Shown: one piece after another, positions 27,120 to 36,556 of the stretch
Layout: every line of letters starts with the position of its first letter
Position numbering within the stretch: the first letter of the stretch is position 1
Source of the DNA: Niabella sp.
GTDB lineage: Bacteria > Bacteroidota > Bacteroidia > Chitinophagales > Chitinophagaceae
Direction of reading: 5' to 3'
Assembly: GCA_027493055.1 (NCBI GenBank)
Contig: JAPUDO010000119.1
Location: 83,358 to 147,357, forward strand
DNA length: 64,000 bases
Made by a program: the position numbers and the translations under genes
Notes under the pieces: generated by a model
Seen by the model: the letters and a program-made list of their open reading frames with translations, nothing else
Databases searched by the model: none
Told to the model about the DNA's origin: nothing

Positions 27120-27152
27120 TTGAAAAGACAAACTCATTTTCCATTATTTTTG
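27120..27152 (+). promoter_or_regulatory. Promoter of mutS
   Basis: TTG at 27120-27122 (-33) and TATTTTTG at 27145-27152 (-7, exact TAnnTTTG) are separated by 22 bases. The mutS ATG lies 7 bases after the -7 box, so the mRNA would be leaderless or almost so. This argues against a TTG at 27120 being the start codon. Confidence 0.6.
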
Positions 27153-27158
27153 CCCCCG

Positions 27159-29864
27159 ATGTCTAAAGCTAAGAAAGATATTTCAGAAACACCTATGATG
27201 CAGCAGCATAAGGCTATTAAACAAAAATATCCTGATGCCCTGCTGTTGTTCCGCGTGGGCGACTTTTATGAAACCTTTGGGCAGGATGCCGTAATAGCCT
27301 CGCAGGTGCTGGGTATTACGCTTACTAAAAGGAATAACGGCGCAGCCGCCTCTTTGGACCTGGCCGGCTTCCCGCACCATGCTTTGGACACCTATTTGCA
27401 CAAGCTGGTTAAAGCCGGTTACCGTGTAGCCATCTGCGACCAGCTGGAAGACCCCAAACTGGCTAAAGGTATTGTAAAAAGAGGGGTTACGGAAATGGTT
27501 ACGCCCGGTACGGCCATTAATGATAAACTGCTGGAACATAAAAGCAATAATTTCCTGGCAGGCCTGCACTTTGCAGATGATAATCATTTCGGGCTGGCAT
27601 TTCTTGATCTTTCTACCGGTGAGTTTTTTATTGCTGAAGGCGACAGGGAATACGCCGATAAGCTATTGCAAAGTTTTTCTCCGTCTGAAGTGGTTTTCCA
27701 GCGCCACCAGCAAAAAAAGTTCAAAGAGTTTTTTGGCGGCAAAATGTATGTGTACACCCTGGACGAATGGATATTTGATGAAAATTATGCCCGGGATACA
27801 TTGCTGAAGCATTTCCAGGTACATTCTTTAAAAGGCTTTGGTGTAGAAGAACAAAAAAAAGGGATGACAGCTGCAGGAGCTATCATCCATTATTTAAAAG
27901 ATACGGAACACCCGAACCTGCAGCATATTACCTCTTTACAAAGCATCCACCGTAATGATTTTTTATGGATGGACCGTTTCACTATCCGGAACCTGGAACT
28001 GATCTACGGCAGCAATGAAGGCAATCCTACCCTTTTAAAAGTGCTGGATAACACAGCCTCTGCTATGGGTGCAAGGATGCTTAAAAGATGGATATTATTT
28101 CCATTGATAGACATCAGCAAAATAAATGAGCGCCTGGAACTGGTGGAAACACTGATCATAGAAACCGATCTCAGGAATGAACTGGTTCAGGCTATTAAAC
28201 ACTGTGGCGATATTGAAAGGCTGGTAGCCAGGATTCCCACCAGGAAGATCAACCCCCGTGAAGTGCTGCAGCTGGCCAAAGGCCTGAAACAGGTACAGGT
28301 GGTAAAAGAGCGGTGTGTTACGCATGCCAATCCCTACCTGCAACGTATCAGTGATGCGCTCAACTCCTGCCCGCTTATTGCCGAAAAGATCTTTAAGGAA
28401 ATCATTGAGAGCCCTCCGGCCACAACCATTAAAGGCGGTTTTATCAATAATGGCATTAATGATGAATTAGATGAACTGCGCGAAATATCACAAAGTGGCA
28501 AAGCCTACCTTGCTAAAATGCAGGCAGCAGAAGCAGAGAAAACCGGTATCAGCTCTTTAAAAATAGGCTTTAATAATGTATTTGGTTATTACCTTGAAGT
28601 AACCAACAGCCATAAAAGCCGGGTGCCTGAAAGCTGGATCCGCAAGCAAACACTGGCTAATGCGGAACGTTATATCACCCCCGAATTAAAAGAATACGAA
28701 GAAAAGATAACAGGCGCTGAAGAAAAGATCTTACAGCTGGAGGCCCGGTTATATGACCAGTTGCTGAACGACCTGTCCGACTATCTGCAGCCCTTACAAA
28801 CCAATGGTAATTTATTAGCTATACTGGATTGCCTTTGCTGCTTTGCGCATAATGCCATCCATTATCAATACAAAAAACCATTATTGCATGATGGTGATGA
28901 CTGGCAGTTAAAGGAAGCGCGTCACCCGGTTATAGAACGTCACCTGCCCGTTGGTGAAAGCTATATCCATAATGATACGGAGCTGAATAAAACCCACCAG
29001 CAGATCATTATCCTTACAGGGCCTAACATGAGCGGTAAATCGGCTTTGCTGAGACAAACGGCCCTGATCACGCTGATGGCGCATATAGGCAGCTTTGTTC
29101 CTGCTACCGAAGCCAGGATCTCTTTAACAGATAAGATATTTACACGCGTTGGTGCATCGGATAACCTGAGTGGAGGCGAAAGTACTTTCATGGTGGAGAT
29201 GAATGAAACCGCAGCCATCATTAACAATATCACGCCTAAAAGTCTTATACTGTTAGATGAAATAGGACGCGGTACTTCTACCTACGATGGTATTTCAATA
29301 GCCTGGAGCATTGTAGAGCATTTGCATCAATCGCCCCATCAGCCCAAAACATTATTTGCCACACACTATCACGAGCTGAATGAGCTGGAGGAAAAATTTG
29401 ACCGGATCAAAAACTACCATATTACCAATAAAGAGGCAGGGAATAAGATCATTTTCCTCCGTAAGCTGGCCCGTGGGGGCAGCACACACAGCTTTGGTAT
29501 TCATGTAGCAAAAATGGCAGGTATGCCAGCGTCTTTAATTAAACGCGCTAACGAAATTTTAGAACAGCTGGAAACACAGCATGTGGATGAGGACGGAAGT
29601 TGGAGGTCTGAAGACGGAAGTAGAGAAAAGTCCGGAAGTCCGGAAGTCCGGAAGTCCGAAAGCGAGACGTTCGGAAGATATTTGACAGATCTTTCCGAAA
29701 AAGTGAAGGACCTTAATGCTCCGCAGTTCCAGCTCTCTATTTTTGATGCGCACAGCCAGACCTTTGACGAAATACGCCGGCTGCTTGCTGATATTGATAT
29801 CAACCGGTTAACGCCTGTTGAAGCGCTGCTGAAACTACAGGAGATCAAAGGAATGGTGAAATAG
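27159..29864 (+). CDS. mutS: DNA mismatch repair protein MutS
   Basis: A 901-residue mismatch-recognition ATPase. The mismatch-binding domain begins ETPMMQQHKAIKQKYPDALL and contains FRVGDFYETFGQDA with the Phe-x-Glu mismatch-reading motif. The ATPase domain has Walker A TGPNMSGKSALLRQ, the LSGGESTFMVEM loop, Walker B LILLDEIGRGTSTYDG and the ATHYHEL switch. I start at the ATG at 27159, since the conserved part begins there and the upstream TTG belongs to the promoter. Near the C-terminus, after LEQLETQHVDED, an in-frame insertion encodes GSREKSGSPEVRKSES from tandem repeat DNA. The downstream QFQLSIFD and helix remain intact. Confidence 0.96.
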   Translation: MSKAKKDISETPMMQQHKAIKQKYPDALLLFRVGDFYETFGQDAVIASQVLGITLTKRNNGAAASLDLAGFPHHALDTYLHKLVKAGYRVAICDQLEDPKLAKGIVKRGVTEMVTPGTAINDKLLEHKSNNFLAGLHFADDNHFGLAFLDLSTGEFFIAEGDREYADKLLQSFSPSEVVFQRHQQKKFKEFFGGKMYVYTLDEWIFDENYARDTLLKHFQVHSLKGFGVEEQKKGMTAAGAIIHYLKDTEHPNLQHITSLQSIHRNDFLWMDRFTIRNLELIYGSNEGNPTLLKVLDNTASAMGARMLKRWILFPLIDISKINERLELVETLIIETDLRNELVQAIKHCGDIERLVARIPTRKINPREVLQLAKGLKQVQVVKERCVTHANPYLQRISDALNSCPLIAEKIFKEIIESPPATTIKGGFINNGINDELDELREISQSGKAYLAKMQAAEAEKTGISSLKIGFNNVFGYYLEVTNSHKSRVPESWIRKQTLANAERYITPELKEYEEKITGAEEKILQLEARLYDQLLNDLSDYLQPLQTNGNLLAILDCLCCFAHNAIHYQYKKPLLHDGDDWQLKEARHPVIERHLPVGESYIHNDTELNKTHQQIIILTGPNMSGKSALLRQTALITLMAHIGSFVPATEARISLTDKIFTRVGASDNLSGGESTFMVEMNETAAIINNITPKSLILLDEIGRGTSTYDGISIAWSIVEHLHQSPHQPKTLFATHYHELNELEEKFDRIKNYHITNKEAGNKIIFLRKLARGGSTHSFGIHVAKMAGMPASLIKRANEILEQLETQHVDEDGSWRSEDGSREKSGSPEVRKSESETFGRYLTDLSEKVKDLNAPQFQLSIFDAHSQTFDEIRRLLADIDINRLTPVEALLKLQEIKGMVK
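29589..29670 (+). repeat. Tandem repeat DNA inserted in frame within mutS
   Basis: Contains GGACGGAAG and GGTCTGAAGACGGAAG units, then an 8-base tandem TCCGGAAG repeated about three and a half times at 29631-29658. It encodes a Ser/Arg/Glu/Gly-rich linker unlike MutS. The same words occur as an intergenic tract at 23894-23950. Confidence 0.75.
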
Positions 29865-29924
29865 TTGTTATAATAAAGCTATTGTATCCTTGAGAAAACC
29901 GAAGAGAAAAATCACAAGCTGCTC

Positions 29925-32129
29925 TTAATTTACCCCTATCCTGTCCAAAATAATTGCCCCCTTTGGTTCTTTATCAAATACAAACCTGATCTGCTGTATC
30001 TGCTTCGGATCAAAACGGGCATCAGCTTCTTTAAAGACGGAAAAAGGCAGCTGTACCAACTGCAAAACCCTTTCAACAGGCGTATTCTTTTTCAGCTCTG
30101 AGAAATAGTCCCATTTCGCCAGTTCTGTTTTCAGTACAGGAGCCATTATATAAAAATCACTGAGGCTTTTTGTAACAGTACAGGACCGCGTTTTTATCTG
30201 TACCGAAAAATTAACCTGGTTCATTTCATCACTGTTGTTTGCTATAAAAAAGAACAGATTCCCTGTAGAATCCGGAGAAAGAGCATGCAAAGCAGTATCT
30301 GAAATATTTATAGCATAATAAGGATTGGGATCATTTGTTTTTGTATGTTCCCACTCAAGAAAAACGCCGGTATTCTCCTGTCCCAATGCTTCACCATTTC
30401 TAAGCGGCAAAACTTTTTCCATCCAGTTTTTTAAGCCCGATGCTTCTGCAGTACAGCCCGCCAAAGTAGCTGTTGAAATATCCTGGTCTTCCTCGAAATC
30501 TGCAATGTACCTAAACGTGTTATCCTCGTATTGACTGATATAATAATCAGGTGGTAAAATATGGAACCCGTTACGGTAATCTTTTAATAATGGTATATAT
30601 GCCTTACTTCCTTTTAAAGTAGCTTCTAAAAACGCTGAAATATAAATCCTGGCAATACGTCTTTGGTCATCCCCGTTCAGCAAAGATTTCAGGTTCAAGG
30701 AAAAATGATCGGGATATTCTCTGTCCACGGCCCCCCATTTAGTATTGAACTGCCCATGATTGGCTTTATATATATACAGGAAGCTTTTCAGATAATGCTG
30801 CGAAGGCTCGAACTTTAACCTGTTATATGTTTTAATACCTGCACAATAATAAATATCCTGATCGTGGCTGCCATGAAGCAGCAGGTAATTAACATCTTTT
30901 ATATATGGCGGAATCTCTGCACCTCCTGCTCCCTTTCCTGCAGGAGCTATTTGTATAATACTCCTGATAGAGAAGTTAAAATTAAACCTGATATTCCCGT
31001 CAAAAGGATAGCGGTCAAGTTTATTTAAGACAGAAGCTATGGCAACGGCATCAGCACCCCTGGAATGGCCCGCTAAACAAATGTTATTCATATCCACTTT
31101 GCCCGAAAAAGGGTTACCGGCCATGCCGGTCCACTTTTGCCAGTTTTCAAGATGTTTTAAAATCAGCCACGCCCTCACATTCATTTCGTCAAACCAATAG
31201 TCGTCAAGCCAGCTTTCATTTAAGAAATTTTCATCTATTGATGCTACAATAAACCCTCTGCTTGCCAGTAGTTCGCCCAGGTACTCATACCCATCATCAG
31301 AATAATCCGTCATCAGGTGATTGCCATGCACAAATATCACCAGAGGAAACCTGCCTTCTCCTTCAGGATACCAAACCCGCGCATTTAAAGGCAACGCATT
31401 TGTATCAAACCCCCAATATGCTTTTCGCAGATAGTATTTCACACCCTTATTAACAGGCATATAGGGCGATCCATCTACCGGATCCGTTTTAAGAGCGATA
31501 TCCTTGCTGTACTCACTCCGTCTTTTATCAGTTCCACTTCCGTAAAACAGCCGCTTTACTTTATAAGTCCCTTTTTGAGATGGATCGCTGATGCCGGCCC
31601 CATCCGCTATTTTCTGTTCCTGGTACTCTTTGGACACAGGCGTTGTACGATCCACTCCTTTGCCCAGCAGCAAAACCAATAATGAAACATTAATAACAAC
31701 TGCCAGCAAAATAGTTGCTACTGCTACTATCCGTGTGCTTTTTTTATTCAGACCGATACCAATTAAAACACCCGAAACCAGTTCTAAAAATAAAAAAAAA
31801 CGGTTGACCCTTTCTGCAGGAAAAAAGAACGTCAGCACAAAGATTCCAATTACAGCAATAATAATATATGGATTAATTTTTATTAACCCCCTGTATAAAT
31901 AATATGAAAATGTAAAAACTATTGTAATCAATACCAGTGAGGCCAGCAATAATATCAGTACATCTAAAAAATGAGGCAATCCTGTTCGCATAGTGCCTCC
32001 TAAACAAAACATACAGATTAACGCCGCAACCATACTGCCCGCCAAAGCGCCAATGGACGACTTATCCAATATCTTTACAAAGTTATTGGCATATAACTTT
32101 AACCTCTCCCTGGCTTTGTGTAATAACAT
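29925..32129 (-). CDS. Large membrane-anchored alpha/beta hydrolase
   Basis: A 734-residue protein. The N-terminal 160 residues hold about five membrane helices (SMVAALICMFCLGGTM, VLILLLASLVLITIVFTFSY, PYIIIAVIGIFVLTFFF, GVLIGIGL, VATILLAVVINVSLLVLLL). The rest is extracytoplasmic: a hydrolase domain with VIFVHGNHLMTDYSDDGYEY, nucleophile elbow LAGHSRGADA, LLLHGSHDQDIYY for the acid and ANHGQFNTKWG for the histidine. This arrangement resembles the chlorophyllase/PAF-acetylhydrolase-like group. The C-terminal 200 residues look beta-rich and carry no recognised motif. The substrate is unknown. It is monocistronic. Confidence 0.78.
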   Translation of the reverse strand: MLLHKARERLKLYANNFVKILDKSSIGALAGSMVAALICMFCLGGTMRTGLPHFLDVLILLLASLVLITIVFTFSYYLYRGLIKINPYIIIAVIGIFVLTFFFPAERVNRFFLFLELVSGVLIGIGLNKKSTRIVAVATILLAVVINVSLLVLLLGKGVDRTTPVSKEYQEQKIADGAGISDPSQKGTYKVKRLFYGSGTDKRRSEYSKDIALKTDPVDGSPYMPVNKGVKYYLRKAYWGFDTNALPLNARVWYPEGEGRFPLVIFVHGNHLMTDYSDDGYEYLGELLASRGFIVASIDENFLNESWLDDYWFDEMNVRAWLILKHLENWQKWTGMAGNPFSGKVDMNNICLAGHSRGADAVAIASVLNKLDRYPFDGNIRFNFNFSIRSIIQIAPAGKGAGGAEIPPYIKDVNYLLLHGSHDQDIYYCAGIKTYNRLKFEPSQHYLKSFLYIYKANHGQFNTKWGAVDREYPDHFSLNLKSLLNGDDQRRIARIYISAFLEATLKGSKAYIPLLKDYRNGFHILPPDYYISQYEDNTFRYIADFEEDQDISTATLAGCTAEASGLKNWMEKVLPLRNGEALGQENTGVFLEWEHTKTNDPNPYYAINISDTALHALSPDSTGNLFFFIANNSDEMNQVNFSVQIKTRSCTVTKSLSDFYIMAPVLKTELAKWDYFSELKKNTPVERVLQLVQLPFSVFKEADARFDPKQIQQIRFVFDKEPKGAIILDRIGVN

Positions 32130-32358
32130 GAGCGCTGTTTTGGGGTTATATAATTCCTACATGCAATAGTCATTAACCGTAAAATTAACGGCTCCTACTG
32201 ATATCTAAAACATTTACGCTCAATATATTTAAAAGAATACGGACTGGCACCACTTTTCTCCCGTTTACGATGCTATTAACCACCTTTGTAAAAAGGCAGA
32301 ACATAACAGTTCTGGATATTACGAAAAATCGTAAATTCGAATTAAAATCATTCCTGCC

Positions 32359-32718
32359 ATGAGATTACTACAAATGATCGCTCTGAGAAAGCCCGAAGCC
32401 TGGGGTATTTATTTCATGATATTATTGTGTAGCATCAGCTTTTTAGCTACTTTGTTATACAACGGGTATGTTCAATGGCTGGATACAATACTGTTAATTG
32501 CGGTTTGTGTGCCGTTTATTTTCAAAAACAAAACCGTTCATATTCTTTTTGGAACGCTTTATGTACTTTGCGGATGTTTAATTGGACTTTCCTGTCTTAA
32601 ATTCCACATAACTCTTGCTCATAAACAGCCCGCCACAGATTTCATTATGGGCTATCTGCTGGCTGCAGGTGTTATATTTAGCGGATTATTAATACTTTAT
32701 CCTAAAGTAAAAATATAA
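32359..32718 (+). CDS. Small membrane protein
   Basis: A 119-residue protein with four predicted membrane helices: WGIYFMILLCSISFLATLLY, TILLIAVCVPFIF, VHILFGTLYVLCGCLIGLSC and DFIMGYLLAAGVIFSGLLIL. The family is not recognised, and it has no catalytic motif. It lies between the large hydrolase, which it diverges from, and the porin gene about 100 bases downstream. Confidence 0.65.
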   Translation: MRLLQMIALRKPEAWGIYFMILLCSISFLATLLYNGYVQWLDTILLIAVCVPFIFKNKTVHILFGTLYVLCGCLIGLSCLKFHITLAHKQPATDFIMGYLLAAGVIFSGLLILYPKVKI

Positions 32719-32820
32719 AAGGACTGTGGTTTATTGTTTGGATGCTAAATTTGCCTCTGCTACATAAAAACATAGCGCTCAAAAGTCTAAAATCTGGCTT
32801 TCTTTCATTTCTTTACCACA

Positions 32821-34077
32821 ATGACCCTTTACAAAAAATCAGTTTTATCCCTTATCCTATTAACGGGCTCGTTTGCTTACGCGCAGGGCCCAACAAAAGA
32901 GGATAGTCTTGCTAAAGAAAAAACCACTGTAGCATTTAACGATAAAGGCCTGCAATTCAGGAAAGGTGATCATTTCCTGATGACTTTTCGTTTCAGGACC
33001 CAGCTGAGAGCGGCCTATTTAAGTAGGCTGGACGACGAGAAAGCTGTGGGCTTTGAAGCGCAGGTACGGAGAATGAGGCTGCGTTTTGAAGGCTATTTAA
33101 TTTCTCCGAAACTGGAATATAAGCTGCAGCTGGGCTTTGCCAACAGGGATATGGACCTGGAAAGCGGCGCTCCTCAAATTGTAAGAGATGCCGTTTTTTA
33201 TTACAAGCCAGGCAAACAGTGGTCATTCGGCTTCGGACAAACCAAGCTACCAGGCAACAGGGAGCGTGTGAACTCGTCTGGCGAATTACAAATGCCTGAT
33301 CGCTCCATTGCCAACAACCGTTTTACCGTAGACCGCGATTTTGGGGTTTTTATTGATAAGGATTTTGAGATCAAAAACCATGTTGTACAATTAAGAACCG
33401 CCATATCATCAGGTGATGGGCGCGGGCAGCTGGCCACTGTTAAAGGTCTTGCCTATACGGGCCGTATTGAGTATATGCCTTTGGGATATTTCAAAAATAA
33501 GGGCGATTATTTTGAGGGGGATCTTGATTTTGAAGAAACACCGAAATTATCTTTTGGATTTACCTATAGCAAGAATTTTAAAGCCAACCGTACGGGCGGG
33601 CAGTTAGGCAAACCTATGGTAAGCGCTTATGATGATGAGGAAGAGCTACTGGCTAATATCCGGACTATTATGGCGGATGCCGTTCTGAAATACCAGGGAT
33701 GGGCTTTTTTAGGTGAATATTACGACCGGAAAGTTGATGCTTTTTCGGTTGCTGATTTCAGTACACGGCCCGATGACAAGCTAATCTTTCTGAAAATGCC
33801 GGCGGGCATTGCTGTTAACCTGCAAGGCAGTAAGCTGGTAACCAGGAAAGACGAAATCAGCGTAAGGTACACTCATATTACCCCTCATGCAGCACTCCTG
33901 CCTTACCAGTATAAACTCAGGACAAAAGCCATTGGTTATTCTCATTATTTCAATAAACATAAATTTAAACTGCAGGGATATATAGGCCTCGACGACCGTA
34001 TGGGAAGGTCGGAAGAGCTGGACGATCCGTTTGAAAACCGCTTAACCTGCATGTTCCAGGTTGAGATAGGGATTTAG
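32821..34077 (+). CDS. Phosphate-selective porin O/P family protein
   Basis: A 418-residue outer-membrane porin. A signal peptide (MTLYKKSVLSLILLTGSFAY, cut after AQG) is followed by FNDKGLQFRKGDHFLMTFRF, then RRMRLRFEGYLISPKLEYKL and QLGFANRDMD, which is the typical opening of OprP/OprO-like porins. FGFGQTKLPGNRERVNSSGE and DRSIANNRFTVDRDFGV are further family features. The protein ends with the barrel-closing strand RLTCMFQVEIGI. It probably passes phosphate or other anions; specificity is not shown by the sequence. Confidence 0.85.
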   Translation: MTLYKKSVLSLILLTGSFAYAQGPTKEDSLAKEKTTVAFNDKGLQFRKGDHFLMTFRFRTQLRAAYLSRLDDEKAVGFEAQVRRMRLRFEGYLISPKLEYKLQLGFANRDMDLESGAPQIVRDAVFYYKPGKQWSFGFGQTKLPGNRERVNSSGELQMPDRSIANNRFTVDRDFGVFIDKDFEIKNHVVQLRTAISSGDGRGQLATVKGLAYTGRIEYMPLGYFKNKGDYFEGDLDFEETPKLSFGFTYSKNFKANRTGGQLGKPMVSAYDDEEELLANIRTIMADAVLKYQGWAFLGEYYDRKVDAFSVADFSTRPDDKLIFLKMPAGIAVNLQGSKLVTRKDEISVRYTHITPHAALLPYQYKLRTKAIGYSHYFNKHKFKLQGYIGLDDRMGRSEELDDPFENRLTCMFQVEIGI

Positions 34078-34134
34078 TAATATAGCATTCAATGCCAATC
34101 AAACTTTTAAACCTGTAAATTGTTTATTTCAAAT

Positions 34135-34872
34135 ATGAAACTCGACATACTGGCAATAGGCGTTCACCCCGATGATGTGGAATTAGGCTGCGCCGGCACT
34201 TTACTAAAGGAAATTCAGAACGGCAAAAAAGCGGGGATCATTGATCTCACACAGGGAGAGCTGGGCACCCGCGGCACAGTAGCAACCCGGTATGCCGAAG
34301 CCGCCGAAGCCGCCCGGATATTGGGCGTATCCGTACGTGAAAACCTGAAAATGAGGGATGGGTTCTTTAAAAATGATGAAGCGCATCAGTTGCTGCTTAT
34401 CAGGGCTATACGCAAATACCAGCCCGATATTATCCTAGGAAATGTGCTTACAGACCGCCATCCTGATCACGGACGTGCCGGCAATCTGATCAATGATGCC
34501 TGTTTTCTTTCGGGACTGGCCAAAATAGAAACAAAAGACGACCAGGGCAATCCCCAGGAAAAATGGCGCCCCCGGTATTTTTTGCAATATATGCAGGATT
34601 GGTACCACGAACCGCAATTACTGATAGACGTAAGCGATGTAACTGATACTAAAATGAAAGCTATTGAGGCTTATGCCACCCAGTTCCATACCAGTGAAAC
34701 TGAGGCCGGAGGCCCTCAAACCTATATTTCAACCCCTGAATTTAAGGAAAGTCTTTTGGCAAGGATGAGGATGATGGGTAAACGTATAGGTGTAAAATAC
34801 GCCGAAGCTTATCTTACCCAAAAGCATATCGGGCTCAGTAATCTTGACGCGCTTATTTTACAGGAAACCTGA
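34135..34872 (+). CDS. bshB1: Bacillithiol biosynthesis deacetylase
   Basis: A 245-residue LmbE/PIG-L family zinc hydrolase that removes the acetyl group from GlcNAc-malate in bacillithiol synthesis. The zinc motif is HPDDVELGC (the HPDD signature) near residue 12, and the third zinc ligand is in TDRHPDHGRAGNL. ERRR-like context is replaced by the BshB1-type TQGELGTRGTVATRYAEAAE. The C-terminus EAGGPQTYISTPEF and RIGVKYAEAY fits BshB1. I start at the ATG at 34135; a TTG 15 bases upstream is not needed. No other bacillithiol gene is in the window. Confidence 0.92.
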   Translation: MKLDILAIGVHPDDVELGCAGTLLKEIQNGKKAGIIDLTQGELGTRGTVATRYAEAAEAARILGVSVRENLKMRDGFFKNDEAHQLLLIRAIRKYQPDIILGNVLTDRHPDHGRAGNLINDACFLSGLAKIETKDDQGNPQEKWRPRYFLQYMQDWYHEPQLLIDVSDVTDTKMKAIEAYATQFHTSETEAGGPQTYISTPEFKESLLARMRMMGKRIGVKYAEAYLTQKHIGLSNLDALILQET

Positions 34873-34921
34873 TTACAGGGGATTTTGCATTTTTTTACCT
34901 TATAGACAGCCATAAAATAAT

Positions 34922-34929
34922 TACCTTTG
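34922..34929 (+). promoter_or_regulatory. Promoter -7 box of the desaturase gene
   Basis: TACCTTTG is an exact TAnnTTTG match, 35 bases before the ATG. No clear TTG at the -33 position. Confidence 0.45.
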
Positions 34930-34964
34930 CACACTTTATATCACTAAGAAACAATTTTTCATTA

Positions 34965-36047
34965 ATGTCAATACCCAAGTTTGCCACACCACCTCCCCCA
35001 TCCTTCCATACGGTTTTAAAAACGCGTGTCAATGATTATTTCAGAGAACGGGGTAAACCAAGCACCGGCAATTTAAGGCTATATTCAAAAGCATTGTTCC
35101 TGGCGGTAGGTTTTATAGCATTATATGTACATCTTGTTTTCTTTACGCCACCGGCAGGCTGGGCTATTTTTGAGTGCCTGTTACTAAGCCTGTTTACATC
35201 AGCCATTGGCTTTAATATTATGCATGATGGCGCTCATGGCAGCTTCAGCAGCAAACCCTGGGTAAATACTATAGCAGCTTCGTCTCTTAACTTTTTAGGA
35301 GCCAACACTTTTATGTGGAAAATGAAGCACAATGTTATACACCATGCTTATACCAATATTGATGGCGTTGATGATGACCTGGATGCCAAACCCTTTTTGA
35401 GGCTTTGCGAAACACAGAAATACTATAAATTCCACAGGTACCAGCATTTCTATTTCTGGATCACTTATTCGCTGCTGTATCTTTTCTGGATTTTCTTTTC
35501 TGACTACAAGAAATATTTTACCCGGAAAGTGGGTGATATTCCATTAAAGAAAATGACTGTTAAAGATCAGATATCGTTCTGGGGCTTTAAAATCTTACAC
35601 ATCGTACTATTTGTGGTTATCCCTATTATAACAGTTGGCGTTGGTCCCTGGGCCATTGGGTTTACAGTGTATGCACTGTTTGCCGGCTTTGTGTTGAGCA
35701 TTGTATTTCAGCTGGCACACACAGTAGAAGATACAGAGTTTCCTGTGCCTAATGAGCAAACCAATAAAATAGATAATGAATGGGCTATTCACCAGCTAAA
35801 AACCACTGCTAATTTTGCTACTAAAAGCAGGCTGGCCTGCTGGTTTATGGGTGGCCTGAATTTCCAGGTAGAGCATCACCTGTTCCCTAAAATTTCTCAT
35901 ATTCACTACCCCCGTATCAATAAGATCATAAAAGATACCTGTAAAGAGTTTGGAGTAGGTTATATAGAATATGGCAGGTTGAAAGATGCTGTTGCGTCTC
36001 ATGTCTCCTACCTGAAACAACTCAGCAATCCTGCTTACAGCCATTAA
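34965..36047 (+). CDS. Membrane fatty-acid desaturase (acyl-CoA/acyl-lipid type)
   Basis: A 360-residue integral membrane di-iron enzyme. The three histidine boxes are HDGAHGS (residues 87-93), HNVIHHAY (122-129) and QVEHHLFP (301-308). The QxEHH third box and the overall length are typical of the linoleoyl-CoA desaturase-like (front-end type) group, but no cytochrome b5 domain is fused at the N-terminus. Membrane segments surround the boxes (ALFLAVGFIALYVHLVFF, IFECLLLSLFTSAIGFNIM, FYFWITYSLLYLFWIFF, ILHIVLFVVIPIITVGVG). It introduces double bonds into fatty acyl chains; the position is not known. It is monocistronic with a likely promoter. Confidence 0.9.
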   Translation: MSIPKFATPPPPSFHTVLKTRVNDYFRERGKPSTGNLRLYSKALFLAVGFIALYVHLVFFTPPAGWAIFECLLLSLFTSAIGFNIMHDGAHGSFSSKPWVNTIAASSLNFLGANTFMWKMKHNVIHHAYTNIDGVDDDLDAKPFLRLCETQKYYKFHRYQHFYFWITYSLLYLFWIFFSDYKKYFTRKVGDIPLKKMTVKDQISFWGFKILHIVLFVVIPIITVGVGPWAIGFTVYALFAGFVLSIVFQLAHTVEDTEFPVPNEQTNKIDNEWAIHQLKTTANFATKSRLACWFMGGLNFQVEHHLFPKISHIHYPRINKIIKDTCKEFGVGYIEYGRLKDAVASHVSYLKQLSNPAYSH

Positions 36048-36094
36048 AAAATCGAACTCAAAATTTATATTAAGAAATTGTATCAAAGCCACGG

Positions 36095-36140
36095 AGGATA
36101 AGAAGACACGAGGTACTGACGCTTTATGCCTTCTTATCCT
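36095..36140. repeat. Inverted repeat left of the GxxExxY gene
   Basis: AGGATAAGAAG at 36095-36105 pairs with CTTCTTATCCT at 36130-36140. It lies just after the 3' end of the GxxExxY gene and is also a possible terminator. Confidence 0.6.
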
Positions 36141-36152
36141 TGTAGCCGTTAT

Positions 36153-36543
36153 TTAATTTCTAAATCTTTTTATTCCATTTTTAATAAGTGACACATTGAA
36201 ATTAATGAGATAACCCAGGTTCAATCCTGTAAGTTTTAAATGGCTGATAATTTGGGCGGCCCAAACCGGATTCACTATTTCAACGGCTTTCAGTTCGCAA
36301 ATAACTTTATCATTTACCAGCAAATCTAATCTCAATCCTTCGTTGAATTGTATTCCGTCATAAACAATAGCAATATCTATTTGGCGTTTAACGTCAAATC
36401 CTGCTTTTCTTAGTTCGTGTGCCATACATATCTCATACACTTTTTCCAATAAGCCAGGATCAAGCTTTATGAATTTTGCATGCGAAATTTACAACAACGG
36501 TTCCTATATACTCTTCTTCGGCGGAAAGTGCTTTATATTCCAT
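36153..36543 (-). pseudogene. GxxExxY protein (PD-(D/E)xK-like), frameshifted
   Basis: The first frame begins MEYKALSAEEEYIGTVVVNF and ends ACKIHKA followed by a stop near 36464. The second frame resumes at LLEKVYEICMAHELRKAGFD and runs to KNGIKRFRN. The joined protein would be a normal GxxExxY protein of about 130 residues. Two missing bases at the sequence GCTTGATCCTGG account for the break and also remove the 'GPG' of the name-giving motif. The nuclease-like core RLDLLVNDKVICELKA (D...ExK) is intact in the second frame. The family's function is unknown. Inverted repeats on both sides suggest a small mobile unit. Confidence 0.75.
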
Positions 36544-36556
36544 AAGTTTTAATTTT

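Noticed and set aside
27120-27158. TTG start for mutS
   Set aside because: The TTG fits the -33 promoter element, and MutS similarity starts at the ATG at 27159.
29631-29658. CRISPR-like array in mutS
   Set aside because: The units are 8 bases in direct tandem without spacers and lie inside an open reading frame.
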